Part shown: in pieces, positions 4,843-6,395 of the stretch
Layout of the letters: each line of letters begins with the position of its first letter
Numbering within the stretch: position 1 is the stretch's first letter
NCBI GenBank assembly: GCA_913043805.1
Contig: CAJWMX010000174.1
Location: 1-6,395 of the forward strand
Direction of reading: 5' to 3'
Source: an uncultured Acidobacteriota bacterium
GTDB lineage: Bacteria; Acidobacteriota; Vicinamibacteria; Vicinamibacterales; UBA8438
Length of the DNA stretch: 6,395 nt
The notes under the pieces: generated by a model
Databases searched by the model: none
What the model was told of the DNA's origin: nothing
What the model saw: the letters and a program-made list of their open reading frames with translations, nothing else
Position numbers and translations under genes: made by a program

Positions 4843-6395
4843 CTAAAACGCCTGGCCGATCGACAAATGGAGCGCGGTGGGGCTCTCGAGCTCACCGGCG
4901 AACTCCCGGCGGTCGAGCTTGAAGCCGAGGTCCACCCGGATCGGCCCGACCGGCGAGCGATACCGGATGCCGAAGCCGGCGCCGCCCCGGATCCGGCCCA
5001 GGCTGAGGTTGGCGGCACGGTCGAACACGTTGCCCGCGTCGAGGAACCCGACCACCTGAATCGAGTCGGTCACCGGCACGCGGAGCTCGGAGTTCAGCAC
5101 CACCATGGCGTTGCCGCCGGTGGGGAACCCGTTTGGGTCGATGGTTGGCCCGTCGCCCAGGCGGTCGAGCGCGAACCCGCGTACGGTGGTGTCTCCTCCG
5201 GCGAAGAACCGCTCGCTGGCGGGCAACGCCTGCACCACGTTGACCGTCTCGCCCGGCACCAACACCAGCACGCCGTCGTCGCCGAAGACCGGAATCGGCG
5301 GCCCAGCCAGCTCCAGGACGAAGCCGCGCGCCAGACCGAGCCGTCCGCCGCCGGCGAACACCACCCCGCCCGGCAGCTGCCGATAGACGAAGCTCTGCAC
5401 CGTCGCCTTGGCGAAACCGACCTCGGAACCGAGCCGGCGGAACGCGAACTCGCTCTCGACCGCGAACAACTCGCCGGCGCTCGTATCGAGCGGGTCGTCC
5501 CGCGAGTCGCTGACCAGGGAGGTCGTGAAGCTCGAGAGGGTCAGCTCGGGAAACAAACGGTCGACCAGCGGCCGGTCTTCGGGCAACAGCTGCTCGTTGG
5601 TAACGCGGTTGCGCCCGTAGGTGTAGCCCATCGTCGCGCTGGTCGTCGGCCCCAGGGCGCGCACCAGCTCGGCGTTGCCCCCCCGGCTGAACAGATCGAA
5701 GCTCGGGCGGATGGCCTGCTCGATGAACCCCGAGACCAGCAGATCGCCCGACTGGCGAAACGCCCGGGGCTCCCGATAGTTGAGCAGCACCCGGTATTCG
5801 TTGAACCCCAGGCCGGACTCGGTCAGCTCCGTGGTCGACTCGCCGTCCCGCCGCACGCTGACCCGCGTGAACAGATCGATCGAGCGGTTCTTGCCCCAGA
5901 GATTCCGCCGGCCGATCTCGAAGAACCCGCGGGGCGCGAACTCCAGACGCTCGGCGGCCACGCCGGCGTCCGTGGCGCGGAGGCGCTCACTGACCTCCAG
6001 CCCGCCTCCGTAACCCACCCGGGTGGCTGGCGCCTCCTCGACCACCACGACGACGTCGCGGCGAAGCCGGTCGCCGTGGCTGAACTGTCGCAGGTCCACG
6101 CCGCGAAACAGCCCGAGCGCCGCCAGCCGCCGACGGGTCTCGTCCAGGTCGGCCTGCCCCAGCGGCTGCCCCGGCCGGACCGCGAGTTCCTGGCGAATCG
6201 TCGACGAGTCGATCTGCCGGTTGCCCACGATCAGCACGTGGTCGACCAGCGTCTGCGCCCCCTCGACGAGGACGAAGGACAGATCCGCGGTCGTCCCGGT
6301 CTCGTCGAAACTGGGCTGCACCTCGACGGCCACCGTCTCATAGCCCTGGTTCAGATAGAACACCTGGAGCGCGGCGCGCCCGGTGGCGACCGTCG
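4843..6395 (-). CDS. BamA/TamA-like Omp85 outer-membrane assembly protein (N-terminus cut by window edge)
   Basis: The frame is open to the right edge, so the start and N-terminal POTRA domains lie outside. The GTG at 6363 is internal to a POTRA domain, not a start. Counted from it (506 residues), one POTRA end is at about 1-32. A complete POTRA at about 34-112 has VDHVLIVGNRQI, the LDETRRRLAALGLF helix and VVVVVEE strand. The beta-barrel of about 390 residues follows, with DSRDDPLDTSAG (286-297), RFFAGGDTTVRGF (385-397) containing the loop-6 VRGF motif, the GGNAMVVLNSELRVPV strand, and a terminal F after LHLSIGQA, as expected of the beta-signal. The family inserts or secretes outer-membrane proteins. 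BamA, TamA and other Omp85 members cannot be told apart without the number of POTRAs. The SurA-like gene follows after 4 bp, supporting an outer-membrane biogenesis role. Confidence 0.92.
   Translation of the reverse strand, partial: TVATGRAALQVFYLNQGYETVAVEVQPSFDETGTTADLSFVLVEGAQTLVDHVLIVGNRQIDSSTIRQELAVRPGQPLGQADLDETRRRLAALGLFRGVDLRQFSHGDRLRRDVVVVVEEAPATRVGYGGGLEVSERLRATDAGVAAERLEFAPRGFFEIGRRNLWGKNRSIDLFTRVSVRRDGESTTELTESGLGFNEYRVLLNYREPRAFRQSGDLLVSGFIEQAIRPSFDLFSRGGNAELVRALGPTTSATMGYTYGRNRVTNEQLLPEDRPLVDRLFPELTLSSFTTSLVSDSRDDPLDTSAGELFAVESEFAFRRLGSEVGFAKATVQSFVYRQLPGGVVFAGGGRLGLARGFVLELAGPPIPVFGDDGVLVLVPGETVNVVQALPASERFFAGGDTTVRGFALDRLGDGPTIDPNGFPTGGNAMVVLNSELRVPVTDSIQVVGFLDAGNVFDRAANLSLGRIRGGAGFGIRYRSPVGPIRVDLGFKLDRREFAGELESPTALHLSIGQAF

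Noticed and set aside
4203..4922. Plus-strand 239-codon frame opposite the SurA-like gene
   Set aside because: It overlaps the CPBP end, the heptad repeat and the whole SurA-like gene. Its product has no hydrophobic core or known motif.
4281..5018. Longer form of the SurA-like gene starting at 5018
   Set aside because: The extra 60 residues lie inside the Omp85 coding sequence and are Ser/Arg/Ala-rich shadow sequence. The signal peptide and coupling support a start at 4838 or 4799.

Overview
The window is GC-rich, bacterial and densely coding, and reads as chromosomal housekeeping DNA. No mobile element, CRISPR array, tRNA or rRNA was seen. An Omp85-family outer-membrane protein shows a diderm (Gram-negative) host. 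Together with a B12-dependent class II ribonucleotide reductase (RNR), a SurA-like protein without a parvulin domain and 7-bp repeats at gene ends, this suggests an Acidobacteriota-type genome (perhaps Vicinamibacteria-like). That placement is an inference from gene content, not a search result.

Layout. (1) Positions 1-312, plus strand: the 3' end of an unrecognised membrane protein whose last codons run through a 7-bp repeat element. (2) Positions 313-402: a convergent gap with a hairpin and a second copy of the 7-bp repeat. (3) Positions 403-3192, minus strand: nrdJ, complete, with all catalytic cysteines, a TSCPD domain and a C-terminal cysteine cluster. (4) Positions 3193-3466: an AT-richer divergent control region. 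It holds two 16-bp palindromes that match the NrdR-box pattern, 32 bp apart centre to centre, plus candidate promoters for both directions and small hairpins in the nrdJ leader. (5) Positions 3467-4246, plus strand: a CPBP-family (Abi/Rce1-like) membrane protease with a GTG start and no good Shine-Dalgarno. (6) Positions 4247-4280: a convergent gap that is mostly a third copy of the 7-bp repeat. (7) Positions 4281 to the right edge, minus strand: a two-gene unit. A 5'-truncated BamA/TamA-like outer-membrane protein is followed 4 bp later by a small exported SurA-like protein.

How the parts work together. nrdJ makes deoxyribonucleotides, and the paired NrdR boxes suggest it is repressed by the dATP/ATP-sensing regulator NrdR, which is not encoded here. 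The Omp85 and SurA-like genes look translationally coupled and probably act in outer-membrane protein biogenesis. The CPBP gene is divergent from nrdJ and might share its operator region, but nothing else links it to nucleotide metabolism. No wholly new system is evident. The points most worth following up are the NrdR-box pair, the gene-end heptad repeats in consistent orientation, and the parvulin-less SurA-like partner of the Omp85 protein.
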